A stretch of 64,000 nt of DNA, taken from the NCBI RefSeq assembly GCF_030818075.1, contig NZ_JAUSZZ010000001.1, forward strand, positions 3,658,001 through 3,722,000. The letters run 5' to 3'. Position numbers and translations under genes: made by a program. This stretch comes from Microbacterium proteolyticum (GTDB lineage: Bacteria > Actinomycetota > Actinomycetes > Actinomycetales > Microbacteriaceae). The notes beneath the pieces are model-generated. The model made no database searches, was not told where the DNA came from, and was given only the letters and a program-made list of their open reading frames with translations. Shown here piece after piece: positions 8,342-17,990 of the stretch; positions within the stretch are counted from its first letter, which is position 1, and each line of letters starts with the position of its first letter.

Positions 8342-9793
8342 ATGAGCAGTTCCGCTCCCGAGACCACCGCTGCCCCCGCGCCGAAGCACCGCCTCGACCG
8401 GTTCTTCGAGATCACCGCCCGCGGCTCGACCGTCGGCGCCGAGGTGCGCGGCGGCGTCGTCACCTTCGTGACCATGGCGTACATCGTCATCCTGAATCCG
8501 ATCATCCTGTCGGGGACCCCCGACGTCGCCGGTGATGCCCTCGGCTTCCCGCAGGTCGCGGCCGTCACCGCACTCACCGCCGGCGTCATGACGATGCTGT
8601 TCGGCCTCGTCACGCGCCTGCCGTTCGCGTTCGCCGCGGGCCTCGGCATCAACTCGTTCCTCGCGGTCGGCATCGTCGGCGGGGTCACCTGGCCCGAGGC
8701 GATGGGGCTCGTCGTCATCAACGGCCTCATCATCGTGCTGCTGGCCGTCACCGGCCTTCGTCGCATGATCTTCGAGGCCGTGCCGCTCGCCCTCAAGACC
8801 GCGATCACCGTCGGCATCGGCCTCTTCATCGCCTTCATCGGCTTCGTCGACAGCGGCCTCGTCACCTCGACCGGCCTCGGCTCTCCCCCGGTCGGCCTCG
8901 GCGTGAACGGGTCGATCGCCACGATCCCCACCGCCTTGTTCGTGCTCACGCTCGTGATCACGGCCGTGCTGCTCGTGCGCAAGGTCAAGGCCGCGCTGCT
9001 GATCGGCCTGCTGACGGGCACGGTGATCGCGGTGGTCGTCGAGGCCGTGGCGCACCTGGGCGCCCGCGCCGACGGCAACCCCGGCGGCTGGAGCCTCAGC
9101 GTTCCCACGCTCCCCGCACAGCTGGTGAGCCTGCCCGACCTCTCGCTCGTGGGCCAGGTCGACCTGTTCGGGTCGTTCGGCCGCATCGGCGTGCTCGCCG
9201 CCCTCATGCTCGTGTTCACCCTCGTCTTCACGAACTTCTTCGACGCGATGGGCACGATGACCGGCCTCTCCCGCGAGGCCGGTCTCGCCGCCCCCGACGG
9301 CACCTTCCCGCGGCTGCGCTCGGCCCTGATCATCGAGGGCGTCGGCGCCGTCGCCGGAGGCGCGACCTCGTCCTCGTCGAACACGGTGTTCATCGAGTCG
9401 GGCTCCGGCATCGGCGAGGGCGCCCGCACGGGCCTCGCCAACGTCGTCACCGGCGGTCTGTTCCTGCTGGCGATGTTCTTCACGCCGCTCACGAGCATCG
9501 TCCCCACCGAGATCGCCGCCGCCGCGCTGGTCATCGTCGGCGCGCTCATGATGGGCCAGATCCGCCACGTCGACCTCAGCGACCTCTCGGTGCTCATCCC
9601 GGTCTTCCTCACGGTCACCGTGATGCCCCTGACCTACTCGATCGCCAACGGCATCGGCGCGGGCTTCGTCAGCTGGGTGCTGATCCAGGCCCTGTCGGGC
9701 CGCGCGCGCCGCGTCAGCCCGCTGCTGTGGATCGTCGCCGCCGGCTTCGTCGTCTACTTCGCCCGCGGCCCGGTGGAGGCGCTGCTCGGCTGA
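8342..9793 (+). CDS. NCS2-family purine (xanthine/uracil/guanine-type) permease
   Basis: 483 residues from the ATG at 8342, preceded by a CTGGAG ribosome site; the frame is open further upstream, but without a better start. The AzgA-like branch of NCS2 shows in RGGVVTFVTMAYIVILNPIILS (TM1), LPFAFAAGLGINSFLA (TM3 with the NxF loop), the long TM8 stretch FTNFFDAMGTMTGL and GATSSSSNTVFIESGSGI. About 13-14 membrane segments. It probably imports hypoxanthine, guanine or adenine by proton symport; the exact base cannot be read from sequence. Confidence 0.92.
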   Translation: MSSSAPETTAAPAPKHRLDRFFEITARGSTVGAEVRGGVVTFVTMAYIVILNPIILSGTPDVAGDALGFPQVAAVTALTAGVMTMLFGLVTRLPFAFAAGLGINSFLAVGIVGGVTWPEAMGLVVINGLIIVLLAVTGLRRMIFEAVPLALKTAITVGIGLFIAFIGFVDSGLVTSTGLGSPPVGLGVNGSIATIPTALFVLTLVITAVLLVRKVKAALLIGLLTGTVIAVVVEAVAHLGARADGNPGGWSLSVPTLPAQLVSLPDLSLVGQVDLFGSFGRIGVLAALMLVFTLVFTNFFDAMGTMTGLSREAGLAAPDGTFPRLRSALIIEGVGAVAGGATSSSSNTVFIESGSGIGEGARTGLANVVTGGLFLLAMFFTPLTSIVPTEIAAAALVIVGALMMGQIRHVDLSDLSVLIPVFLTVTVMPLTYSIANGIGAGFVSWVLIQALSGRARRVSPLLWIVAAGFVVYFARGPVEALLG

Positions 9794-9830
9794 GCCCTGC
9801 CCCGCGCCCCGCGCGACCCGCGCGCCCCGC

Positions 9831-9908
9831 CGAGATGACCCCCGCTCACCGAGATGACCCGCGATCGCCGCGGAACGCGGGTCATCTCGTGAATCGCCGG
9901 TCATCTCG
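9831..9908. repeat. palindromic repeat family A, copy 1
   Basis: A nested hairpin: the outer arms GAGATGACC (9832) and GGTCATCTC (9899-9907) enclose the inner arms GAGATGACCCGCG (9851-9863) and CGCGGGTCATCTC (9876-9888). A near-identical copy lies at 10628-10705, on the other side of the 10007-10471 gene and in the same orientation. Confidence 0.85.
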
Positions 9909-10006
9909 CGGCCGGCCCGCCCGTGCAGCCCGCCACGCGGGGGACGCGAAGGGCCCGCGCGCGACGGGATCACACCATCCGGGCGAGACCCGGCTCGAGC
10001 TGGCCG

Positions 10007-10471
10007 CTAGGTAAGCGTCACCGGGGCTTCCCCTGCCTGTCGGCGGCGCGGTTGGAGGGAGAGAGCCGTCTGCATCACCGGCGCCAACCCGAACACCGCA
10101 AAGACGGGGTACAACCCGAGGATCGGCACGACGGTGATCATCCATGTCAGCGCTCCGTAGGTGTGGCCGATCGAGACGGCGACCGCGACGAGAAGGCTCA
10201 AGACGCCGGGGAGCATGGTCACGACGCCGATGACGACAGCGCACCAGACGAGTTTGCCCACGATGAACCATCCCGGTCCCGCGTGCAGGAGCCACGCGAA
10301 CATCGGGTTGTTCTCGTGACCGGTCGCGGGATCAGACCAGTACGTCGCGGACTGTCCGAGGAGTGTGGACGCCGAATCGGTCAACGAGCACGCGCAGGCA
10401 GGGAGGGCGATCAAGACCCGTTGCGGCGGGCTCGGCTGTCGCCAAGCGTTTCCGAGCACGCGCATCAGCAC
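10007..10471 (-). CDS. conserved-looking membrane protein, DUF5658-like
   Basis: 154 residues with about four hydrophobic segments. The stretch TDSASTLLG ... ATGHENNPMFAWLLH ... FIVGKLVW resembles the DUF5658 pattern of an Asp in TM1 and an E-NP motif before TM2; the assignment is tentative. It stands alone, flanked on both sides by direct copies of palindrome family A, so it may be a movable cassette between the purine permease and sucD. No function can be given. Confidence 0.6.
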   Translation of the reverse strand: MLMRVLGNAWRQPSPPQRVLIALPACACSLTDSASTLLGQSATYWSDPATGHENNPMFAWLLHAGPGWFIVGKLVWCAVVIGVVTMLPGVLSLLVAVAVSIGHTYGALTWMITVVPILGLYPVFAVFGLAPVMQTALSLQPRRRQAGEAPVTLT

Positions 10472-10627
10472 CTTTCGACGAGACTTTCGCCGATGCTATG
10501 ACGACCGACGAAGCTCCCGTCCTCACGTCAGCCGATCGCAGGGCGTTCTCACCCTGCCGAGGACTTCGACTCACCCGCTCAGACGCCAACCGAGCGTTTC
10601 CCCTGGCTCAGCGCCCGCGCCACCCGC

Positions 10628-10705
10628 CGAGACGACCCCCGTTCAGCGAGATGACCCGCCATCCCCGCGAAACGCGGGTCATCTCGTGAATCGCCGGTCA
10701 TCTCG
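10628..10705. repeat. palindromic repeat family A, copy 2
   Basis: Outer arms GAGACGACC (10629) and GGTCATCTC (10696-10704), inner arms GAGATGACCCGC (10648-10659) and GCGGGTCATCTC (10674-10685). It aligns with copy 1 over its full 78 bp with few changes. It fills most of the 345-bp gap between the membrane gene and the sucD terminator, where I see no gene. Confidence 0.85.
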
Positions 10706-10774
10706 CGGCCAAACCGCGCCGCCCGCGCGGCCAGCCGTCCAGCCCGCGCGCCCGACGACCCCGGGCACACGAAA

Positions 10775-10802
10775 GGGCCCGGATGCCATGGCATCCGGGC
10801 CC
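10775..10802 (-). terminator. sucD transcription terminator
   Basis: A perfect 28-bp palindrome (arms GGGCCCGGATGCC), 15 bp past the sucD stop and followed on the minus strand by TTTCG. The stem uses the genome's frequent GGATGCC/GGCATCC heptamer. Confidence 0.8.
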
Positions 10803-10816
10803 TCACGAACGAAACG

Positions 10817-11731
<915 letters not shown>

Positions 11732-11738
11732 CTATCCC

Positions 11739-12902
11739 TTACGCGTTGGCCAGCTCGGCGGCCTTGTCGGCGCCCTCGTCCATACCGGCGGCGAGGGTGA
11801 CGAGCGGGTGGTTGGCGGCGGCGAGGATCTGGCGGCCCTCCTCGACCTGGTTGCCGTCGAGGCGCACGACCAGCGGCTTGGTGGCGGTGTCGCCCAGGAT
11901 CTCGAGGGCCTTCACGATGCCCTCGGCGACGGCGACGCACGAGGTGATTCCACCGAAGACGTTGACGAACACGCTCTTGACCTGCTCGTCGCCCAGGATG
12001 ACGTCGAGACCGGCGGCCATGACGGTCGCCGAGGCGCCGCCACCGATGTCGAGGAAGTTGGCGGGCTTGACGCCGTTGTGCTTCTCGCCGGCGTAGGCGA
12101 CGACGTCGAGCGTCGACATGACCAGGCCCGCGCCGTTGCCGATGATGCCGACCTGACCGTCGAGCTTGACGTAGTTCAGGTCGTGCTGCTTCGCCTTCGC
12201 CTCGAGGGGGTCGGCGGCATCCTTGTCTTCCAGCTCCTCGTGGTCGGGGTGGCGGAAGCCGGCGTTCTCGTCGAGCGAGACCTTGCCGTCGAGGGCGATG
12301 ATGTCGCCGTCTTCGCTCTGGATGAGCGGGTTCACCTCGACGAGGGTGGCGTCCTCGCCCTTGTAGACGTTGAACAGCTTGACGAAGACGTCGGCGACCT
12401 TGGGCGCCAGCTCGTCGTCGAACTTCGCGGCCTTGGCGATCTCGAGCGCCTTCTCGGGGGTGATGCCCTCGATCGGGTCGACCTCGACCCGCGCCAGCGC
12501 CTCGGGACGCTCGACGGCGAGCTCCTCGATCTCCATGCCGCCCTCGACGCTGGAGAGCGAGAGGTAGGAGCGGTTGGCGCGGTCGAGCAGCACCGAGAAG
12601 TAGAACTCCTTGGCGATGCGGGCGCCGGCGGCGACCATGACGCGCTTGACGACGTGGCCCTTGATGTCGAGACCGAGGATGGCCTGGGCCGCCTCGAACG
12701 CCTCGTCGGGGGTCTTGGCGACCTTCACGCCGCCGGCCTTGCCGCGGCCTCCGGTCTTGACCTGAGCCTTGACGACGACGACACCGCCGAGCTTCTCCGC
12801 GGCCGCCTTCGCCTCCTCAGGGGTATCGGCGATGATGCCGGCGAGCACCGGCACCTCGTACTTTTCGAACAGGTCTCGTGCCTGGTACTCGTAGAGATCC
12901 AC
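11739..12902 (-). CDS. sucC: succinate--CoA ligase (ADP-forming) subunit beta
   Basis: 387 residues, with the ATP-grasp domain from the start ([22 protein letters not shown]), [15 protein letters not shown] (nucleotide loop), [23 protein letters not shown] (Mg2+ ligands) and the CoA-ligase domain [18 protein letters not shown]. It is the first gene of the sucCD operon. A TAGGGT hexamer at 12981-12986 (minus strand) followed by a 20-bp inverted repeat lies upstream. Confidence 0.97.
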   Translation of the reverse strand: MDLYEYQARDLFEKYEVPVLAGIIADTPEEAKAAAEKLGGVVVVKAQVKTGGRGKAGGVKVAKTPDEAFEAAQAILGLDIKGHVVKRVMVAAGARIAKEFYFSVLLDRANRSYLSLSSVEGGMEIEELAVERPEALARVEVDPIEGITPEKALEIAKAAKFDDELAPKVADVFVKLFNVYKGEDATLVEVNPLIQSEDGDIIALDGKVSLDENAGFRHPDHEELEDKDAADPLEAKAKQHDLNYVKLDGQVGIIGNGAGLVMSTLDVVAYAGEKHNGVKPANFLDIGGGASATVMAAGLDVILGDEQVKSVFVNVFGGITSCVAVAEGIVKALEILGDTATKPLVVRLDGNQVEEGRQILAAANHPLVTLAAGMDEGADKAAELANA

Positions 12903-12945
12903 GGATGATCCTTCGCTGGGCGATCGGTGGTGGGAGAAGGCGAAT

Positions 12946-12965
12946 ATCTCTCGATATCAAGAGAT
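12946..12965. promoter_or_regulatory. inverted repeat in the sucC leader, probable operator
   Basis: ATCTCTCGATATCAAGAGAT: a 20-bp palindrome around GATATC with a single mismatched pair. It lies 44 bp upstream of the sucC ATG and about 16 bp downstream of a TAGGGT -10 at 12981-12986, so it would be transcribed early. Such a position suits a roadblock-type repressor site. The regulator is not known to me. Confidence 0.55.
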
Positions 12966-13114
12966 CTGCACCAATCGACAACCCTACCCGACCGGGGTGA
13001 AACCCCCCGACGCTTGCCCCGTCGAACGGAGGGATGCCATGGGCGGTCGCGCGAGAACTGGCGGCCACGACCGGTCGGCAGTAGCGTCACGCGCAACCGA
13101 CGACGGGAGTCACC

Positions 13115-14143
13115 GTGCACGCTGCCTTCTTCTCCCGAACCGGCGACCCGTCCGTCATCGAGTGGGTCGAGATGCCCGACCCCGTGCCCGGGCCGGGACA
13201 GGTGCGCGTGCGGACCGAGGCGGTGGCCGTAAATGCCGTCGACACGCTGGTGAGATCCGGCCGCTGGAGCACTCCGCTGGCGTTCCCCGTCGCGGTGGGT
13301 CGCGATCTGGTCGGGGTCGTCGACCAGATCGGGCCGGGCGTGGGCGGACTGCGTGAAGGCGACCGCGTGTGGACGAGCTCGGCCGGCTACGCCGGGCGCC
13401 CCGGCGCGACGGCGGAGCTGGTCGTCGTCGACCGCGATCGTCTGTACCCCGTTCCGGATGCCGCCGACCCCGTCGCCTTCGTCGCGTCACTGCACCCGGC
13501 GACCACCGCCGTGGCGGCCCTCCACCTTAGCGCGCGCGTGCAGCCCGGCGAGACGCTCGTCGTCGTCGGAGCCAACGGAGCGGTCGGTGCGGCGCTCGTG
13601 CAGGAGGGCGTGGCATCCGGGGCCGACGTGGTCGCGGTCGTCCGCGATGCCCGCTGCGTCGCGACGCTCGAGGAGTGGGGCGCCGAGGTCGTCGTCGCCG
13701 ACGCGGGGTCGGCGGCCGAAGCGGTGGCGGAGCGCCGACCGGACGGCATCCACGTCTTCATCGACACCACGGGTCGCGCGGACACGGCCTCCGCCGTCAG
13801 ACGCCTCGCCCCACGCGGACGGGTGATCGTGCTGGCCGGACGGACGTCGGCCGAGATCGACCTGTGGTCGCTGCAGGTGCGCGAGCTGCGGGTCGTGGGG
13901 TTCATCCTCAGCGCGCTGGACGCCTCCGAGCTGCGTGAGGTCGCAGAACAGGTGAACGCTCGCTGGGCGGAGGGGCGACCCCTCTTGGCTCAGGTCGGTG
14001 GGGTCCTCGGATTCGCGGATGCCGCCGATGCCCACCGACGCATGGAGACAGGCGATCTGCCGCGCACCGCCGACGGCTTCGTCGGGAGGCTCGTGCTGGT
14101 GCCGTCCCCACCCTCTTCGGCCGCACCGAGTACAACGCGATGA
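13115..14143 (+). CDS. NADPH:quinone reductase-like MDR/zinc-free alcohol dehydrogenase family protein
   Basis: 342 residues from the GTG at 13115, with CGGGAG as ribosome site. MDR fold: GroES-like half (PGPGQVRVRTEAVAVNAVDTLVRSGRW), then the Rossmann nucleotide site ETLVVVGANGAVGAALVQEG, an AxGxxG-type variant. No Cys/His catalytic zinc ligands or structural Cys cluster are visible, so it belongs to the quinone oxidoreductase branch. Substrate unknown. The last 40 or so bases overlap the tail of a broken gene on the other strand. Confidence 0.87.
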   Translation: MHAAFFSRTGDPSVIEWVEMPDPVPGPGQVRVRTEAVAVNAVDTLVRSGRWSTPLAFPVAVGRDLVGVVDQIGPGVGGLREGDRVWTSSAGYAGRPGATAELVVVDRDRLYPVPDAADPVAFVASLHPATTAVAALHLSARVQPGETLVVVGANGAVGAALVQEGVASGADVVAVVRDARCVATLEEWGAEVVVADAGSAAEAVAERRPDGIHVFIDTTGRADTASAVRRLAPRGRVIVLAGRTSAEIDLWSLQVRELRVVGFILSALDASELREVAEQVNARWAEGRPLLAQVGGVLGFADAADAHRRMETGDLPRTADGFVGRLVLVPSPPSSAAPSTTR

Positions 14144-14343
14144 CGGCGCCCAGGATGCCGATCACCAACCCGATCGACATGCCGAAGCCGACGCCGATCG
14201 AGGCACGAGCGTGCCGAGGACGGGGCCGGGGATCATGCCGACGACGATTCCGATGATGATGTGGCGCGTGAGTCCGGCGTTCTCTGCTGTCTCGTCCCCC
14301 GTGGGGCGCCCCAGGAAATCGGTCTCCGCCTCCGCCAGTGCAT
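14090..14343 (-). pseudogene. frameshifted remnant of a small two-TM membrane protein
   Basis: One minus-strand frame reads ALAEAETDFLGRPTGDETAE, then GLTRHIIIGIVVGMIPGPVLGTLV, and stops at 14162. A neighbouring frame continues ASIGVGFGMSIGLVIGILGAV. Adding one base after the GTG at 14204-14206 joins them into a smooth two-helix protein, so a single-base deletion is likely. There is no normal start codon in the first frame, and the second frame has no stop before it runs into the quinone reductase gene. Either a decayed gene or a sequencing error; the frame join is directly visible, the rest inferred. Confidence 0.55.
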
Positions 14344-14449
14344 GACGACGGGAACGCGCGCCCGCGGCGGTCGCGGCACCGCCGACCTGCTCCGCGGATT
14401 CAGAGCGTCTCGCTAGGCTCGGCGGTGCCCGTTACGGAAGGTCTCTTCG

Positions 14450-14857
14450 ATGCCGTCGGCCGTCACCCTCATCCGCTCCCGCGCCCTCGCCGCACGCGCG
14501 GAATACGCCTACGCCGCCACCGCACCGGCGAACGCGCGCCTCATCTTCCTTGCGGGTTCCTGTCCGCTCGACGCAGAGGGGGCGACGGTCGGCGTCGGCG
14601 ACTACGCGGCGCAGGCGGCGATGTGCGTGGAGAACATGCGCACCGCACTGGCGGAGGCCGGTGCCGAAATCACCGACGTCATCAATACGCGCGTGCTCGT
14701 CGCCTCAACGCGACAGGTCGACCTCGTCGCGGCGTGGGGAGTCGTGCGCGAGGCATTCGGTGCGCACGATGCGCCGAGCACGCTGCTCGGCGTGACCGTT
14801 CTCGGGTACGACGACCAACTGGTCGAGATCGAGGCGGTGGCCGCAGTCGTCGACTGA
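14450..14857 (+). CDS. ridA: RidA family protein (YjgF/YER057c/UK114)
   Basis: 135 residues, the usual size. EYAYAATAPANARLIFLAGSCPLDAEG, DYAAQAAMCVENMRTALAEAGAEITDVINTRV and the C-terminal VTVLGYDDQLVEIEAVA match the RidA trimer fold; the position of the enamine-binding Arg is seen in NTRVLVAS. Family members hydrolyse reactive enamines/imines made by PLP enzymes. ATG at 14450 after GGAAGG; TAGGCT at 14413 may be the -10. It is convergent with the ABC permease gene. Confidence 0.85.
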   Translation: MPSAVTLIRSRALAARAEYAYAATAPANARLIFLAGSCPLDAEGATVGVGDYAAQAAMCVENMRTALAEAGAEITDVINTRVLVASTRQVDLVAAWGVVREAFGAHDAPSTLLGVTVLGYDDQLVEIEAVAAVVD

Positions 14858-14919
14858 CGGCGGCCGGGGGCGCCGCCGAGGCGAATGACCTCGGCGCGGC
14901 CAGGCGAAGCGACCTCGCG

Positions 14920-15798
14920 TCAACGGATGCGGTGAGCGAGCGCCCGCGCACCGAGCGCGGCGAAGACGACGAACACCACGACGAGCACCGCGACGGCGAG
15001 CCAGGGAGTGATCTCGACGTCACCGACGTGCGCCGAGATCCCGTAGAACGCCTTCACCGCATCCATCGCCGGACCCTCGCCGCCGGCCAACGCCTCCAAC
15101 GCCTGCGCGGTCATCGGCCCGCGGATCAACATCGCCGCCTGCGCGAAGGGGAGTGCGTTGATGCCGTTCACGATGCCGTCCGGAAGAGTCCCGACGGGGA
15201 TGTACGCCCCGGCGAGGAAGCCGATGATCGTCCCGACCACGGTGGACAGTGCCGCGAAGGCGCCGGAGCTGCGCAGGAAGGTGACCACGAAGCTCGACAT
15301 GGCAGCGAAGGCCACGCTCGACAGAGCGACGGAGGCGAGCACCTCTCCTGCTTCGCTCGCGGTCATGACCGAACTGCCCTGCGTGAACAGGTAGACCTGC
15401 CCCACGACGAGGATGACGAGCGTCATCGTGAGCGAGATGACGAAACTCGACAAGAGGTAGCCCAGAATGAGCTCGACGCGGCGAACCGGCGAGACCAGGA
15501 AGTCGCTGAAACGTCCGCTGGCCCGATCGTCGACGAAGACGGTGAGGGCTGCGAGTGCCGTCGTCAGGGTCGTGATCATGGTGATGCCTGCGAACACCCA
15601 CGCGTTCACGAACCAGGGGATGTCGCTGCTCTCGGCGTTCGGAAAGCGCTCGGTCAGGTTGTCGACCTGCAGATTTCCGAGAAACAGCGCGTACAGCGCG
15701 ATGAGAATCAGCGCCGACAGAAGGGAGAAGAACACCCCGGCACGGTCTCGGAAGAAGAGGCGGAGGTTCCGCCCGGTGAGGATCGCGATCGATCTCAT
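14920..15798 (-). CDS. ABC-2 type transporter permease
   Basis: 292 residues with six membrane segments in the ABC-2 pattern: a cytoplasmic start, RNLRLFFRDRAGVFFSLLSALILIALY as TM1, a large outside loop (NLTERFPNAESSDIPWFVNAW), then five more spans. ATG at 15798 overlaps the ATPase stop (ATGA). It is the exporter channel for the ATPase upstream. The substrate is unknown; daunorubicin-type and lipid/peptide exporters share this fold. Confidence 0.9.
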   Translation of the reverse strand: MRSIAILTGRNLRLFFRDRAGVFFSLLSALILIALYALFLGNLQVDNLTERFPNAESSDIPWFVNAWVFAGITMITTLTTALAALTVFVDDRASGRFSDFLVSPVRRVELILGYLLSSFVISLTMTLVILVVGQVYLFTQGSSVMTASEAGEVLASVALSSVAFAAMSSFVVTFLRSSGAFAALSTVVGTIIGFLAGAYIPVGTLPDGIVNGINALPFAQAAMLIRGPMTAQALEALAGGEGPAMDAVKAFYGISAHVGDVEITPWLAVAVLVVVFVVFAALGARALAHRIR

Positions 15799-16694
15799 GC
15801 TGCGCGGCCTCCCGTCACGTTGAGGAAGACGTCGTCCATTGTTCCGTGGCGGAACTCGAAGTCTGTGATCTGTGGGGCGAGAAGGATCGTTCTCGCCTGC
15901 TCGATGTCGTCTACAGCTACTCGCACGACATCGCCGACGTGTTCCGCCTCGAGACCTTGCGCTTGACACTGCGCGAGAAGGGACGTCAGGTCTGCTGCAC
16001 GGACGGTGAGCACGCTGCGGCTGAACGAAGAACGGAGCTGCGCCGGAGTCCCCTCGGCGACGACCTCTCCCCGGGCGACGATGCACACCTGATCGGCTCG
16101 CTCGGTCTCTTCCATGTAGTGGGTGGTCAGGAACACCGTCGTCGCCCGCGTCTCGCGAAGCTCCCCGATCGCCGACCAGATCTGTTCGCGCGACTGCGGA
16201 TCGAGTCCCGCAGTAGGTTCGTCGAGGAAGACGACGCTCGGGCGGTGGACGATCGCGCGGGCGATATCAGCCCGGCGCTTCTGTCCTCCGGAGAGCACGC
16301 CGTAGCGACGGTCGAGGAAGTCGTCGAGGCCGACGAGCTCGGAGAGTTCTTGGATCCGCTCGGTCGCCTCCCGACGTCGCAACCCGTAGAAGCCGGCGCG
16401 TGTCGCCAGATTCTCTCGAACCGTGAGGAGCGGATCCAGAACCGACTGCTGGAAGACGGCGCCGATGACCTCGCGCGTCCCATTCGGATCGTCGACGACG
16501 TCGCGGCCGTGCACGCGGATCGTGCCCGACGTGGGTCGCAGGATCGTGGTGATGCAGCCGATCGTCGTGCTCTTGCCCGCCCCGTTGGCACCGAGGAAGG
16601 CGAAGAGCGACCCCGTGGGGACCTCGAACGACAGACCGCGGACGGCCTCGAAGGAGCCGTAACTCTTTCTGAGATGCTTCACGTCAATGGCCAT
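15795..16694 (-). CDS. ABC transporter ATP-binding protein (DrrA-like)
   Basis: 299 residues: Walker A GANGAGKST, Q-loop at VFQQSVLDPLL, signature LSGGQKRR, Walker B VVFLDEP and H-loop TTHYMEE are all intact. The extra C-terminal domain (residues about 220-299, ending HGTMDDVFLNVTGG) is typical of DrrA-type exporters. It overlaps the upstream membrane gene by 11 nt and the permease gene by 4 nt, so the three make one operon, probably under the two-component system just upstream. Confidence 0.92.
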   Translation of the reverse strand: MAIDVKHLRKSYGSFEAVRGLSFEVPTGSLFAFLGANGAGKSTTIGCITTILRPTSGTIRVHGRDVVDDPNGTREVIGAVFQQSVLDPLLTVRENLATRAGFYGLRRREATERIQELSELVGLDDFLDRRYGVLSGGQKRRADIARAIVHRPSVVFLDEPTAGLDPQSREQIWSAIGELRETRATTVFLTTHYMEETERADQVCIVARGEVVAEGTPAQLRSSFSRSVLTVRAADLTSLLAQCQAQGLEAEHVGDVVRVAVDDIEQARTILLAPQITDFEFRHGTMDDVFLNVTGGRAA

Positions 16695-17223
16695 GGTTGC
16701 CCCTGTCGTTCTCGGTGCCGCGGCTGGCGGACGGTTCAGACGCTCGCGTGGTCGTCCGCGCGGAGAGGGTGCGCGAGCCGAACCACGCGAATGCGATCAA
16801 GACGAGCGCACCGCCCGACAGCAGACCGTCGAAGATCCCTGCCGGAAGCAGGAAGATCATGAGCGCGAGGGTCACCCCGCACATCACGGCTGTCACGGCG
16901 AGACCCCACAGGCGGTCACGCAGGATGCCGACACCCCCGAGAACCCGAAGGACGCCGAAGATCCCGCTCATGATCATGAGCAGGTACAAGTTGTCCTGAA
17001 AGTACGGCAGCGCGAAGCGGACGTGTTCGCCCACATCGCCCGGCTCGACGCGCAGAAGCAGGAGAACAGGAAGCGCGAAGAATGCGCTCATCTCCATGAC
17101 TGCGCCCTGTGTGATCACGAGCCAGGCCGCGACGCGGTACCGCACGTCGACCCGGCGTCCGCGGCTCGCTGGACGCGACGGACGACCGCCTGTTCGAGGC
17201 TCGCGCGCGGGGGTCGTGGGCAT
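16684..17223 (-). CDS. four-TM membrane protein of an ABC operon, unknown function
   Basis: 179 residues: a basic 28-residue start, then four membrane helices (AAWLVITQGAVMEMSAFFALP; YLLMIMSGIFGVLRVLGGVGIL; LAVTAVMCGVTLALMIFLLPA; a last one ending AWFGS) and a polar Thr/Arg tail. The ATG at 17223 is 6 nt after a TAACAT -10. Its stop lies inside the ATPase gene, so it is the first gene of the exporter operon. I do not recognise the family; it could be an accessory or immunity subunit. Confidence 0.75.
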   Translation of the reverse strand: MPTTPAREPRTGGRPSRPASRGRRVDVRYRVAAWLVITQGAVMEMSAFFALPVLLLLRVEPGDVGEHVRFALPYFQDNLYLLMIMSGIFGVLRVLGGVGILRDRLWGLAVTAVMCGVTLALMIFLLPAGIFDGLLSGGALVLIAFAWFGSRTLSARTTTRASEPSASRGTENDRGNHGH

Positions 17224-17229
17224 GTCCGC

Positions 17230-17235
17230 ATGTTA
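17230..17235 (-). promoter_or_regulatory. -10 of the ABC exporter operon
   Basis: TAACAT on the minus strand, 6 nt before the ATG at 17223. It lies in the 164-bp gap after the response-regulator gene, so the exporter has its own leaderless promoter. Confidence 0.55.
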
Positions 17236-17387
17236 ATGACCGGTCACGTCGCTCCGGTCGACGCACGAGCGGGACCCGCGATTCGGAGAGGTTTCCGCGG
17301 CTCATCTTCGCCCACGGGTGAAGCGGGGCGAGAATTCTCGTCGCCCTCGACGTCGCCCCGACGAGTGCGCCGCCCCGGGCCTGCCCT

Positions 17388-17990
17388 CTAGATCCACCCC
17401 CGCTCGCGCGCATGAATCGTCGCCTGCTGCCGACTCGCCAGGCCGAGTTTGCCGAGCACCGACGAGACGTGGTTGCGCACCGTCCCGGCCGACAAGTGCA
17501 GGGCCGTCGCGATCTCGGCGACCGTCTCCCCGCGCGCGCCGGCGCGCAGCACGTCGAGCTCGCGGTCGGTGAGGGGGCTCCGCTCGTCGCTCAGGGCGTC
17601 GGCGGCGATCTCGGGGTCGACGTAGCGGCGCCCGGCGGCGACTTCGCGGATCACCGCGGCCACGTCATCGGCGGGGCGGGACTTCGGTAGGAAGCCGTCG
17701 ACGCCGGCTCCGAGCGCCCGACGCAGCACTCCGGGTCGCGCGTGACGCGTGACGATGACGCACCGCGACGGCACCCGCCGGAGGATCCGCGCGGCGGTGT
17801 CGACGCCGTCGAGACCGGGCATCTCGAGGTCGAGCAGGCACACGTCGGGGCGTAGACGTTCGGCCTCGGCGAGCGCGCTCTCGCCGTCGCGGCACTCGGC
17901 GACGACCTCGAGGTCGTCCTCCAGTCGCAGCAACGCGGCGAGGGCCGTGCGGATCATGTCCTCGTCGTCGGCGATCAGCACGCGGATCAC
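17388..17990 (-). CDS. LuxR/NarL-type response regulator
   Basis: 200 residues from a GTG at 17990 that overlaps the kinase stop (GTGA). Receiver domain 1-120 with acidic pocket D8-D9, phospho-acceptor Asp54 (LLDLEMPGLDG) and Lys at FLPKSRPADD. C-terminal HTH SPLTDRELDVLRAGARGETVAEIATALHLSAGTVRNHVSSVLGKL split over residues 135-185. It pairs with the adjacent DesK-like kinase; the exporter operon that follows is the obvious target (inference). Confidence 0.93.
   Translation of the reverse strand: MIRVLIADDEDMIRTALAALLRLEDDLEVVAECRDGESALAEAERLRPDVCLLDLEMPGLDGVDTAARILRRVPSRCVIVTRHARPGVLRRALGAGVDGFLPKSRPADDVAAVIREVAAGRRYVDPEIAADALSDERSPLTDRELDVLRAGARGETVAEIATALHLSAGTVRNHVSSVLGKLGLASRQQATIHARERGWI

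Noticed and set aside
8192..9973. Minus-strand open frame of 593 codons opposite the purine permease
   Set aside because: His/Asp/Glu/Arg low-complexity product typical of a shadow frame; the permease on the plus strand has all family motifs.
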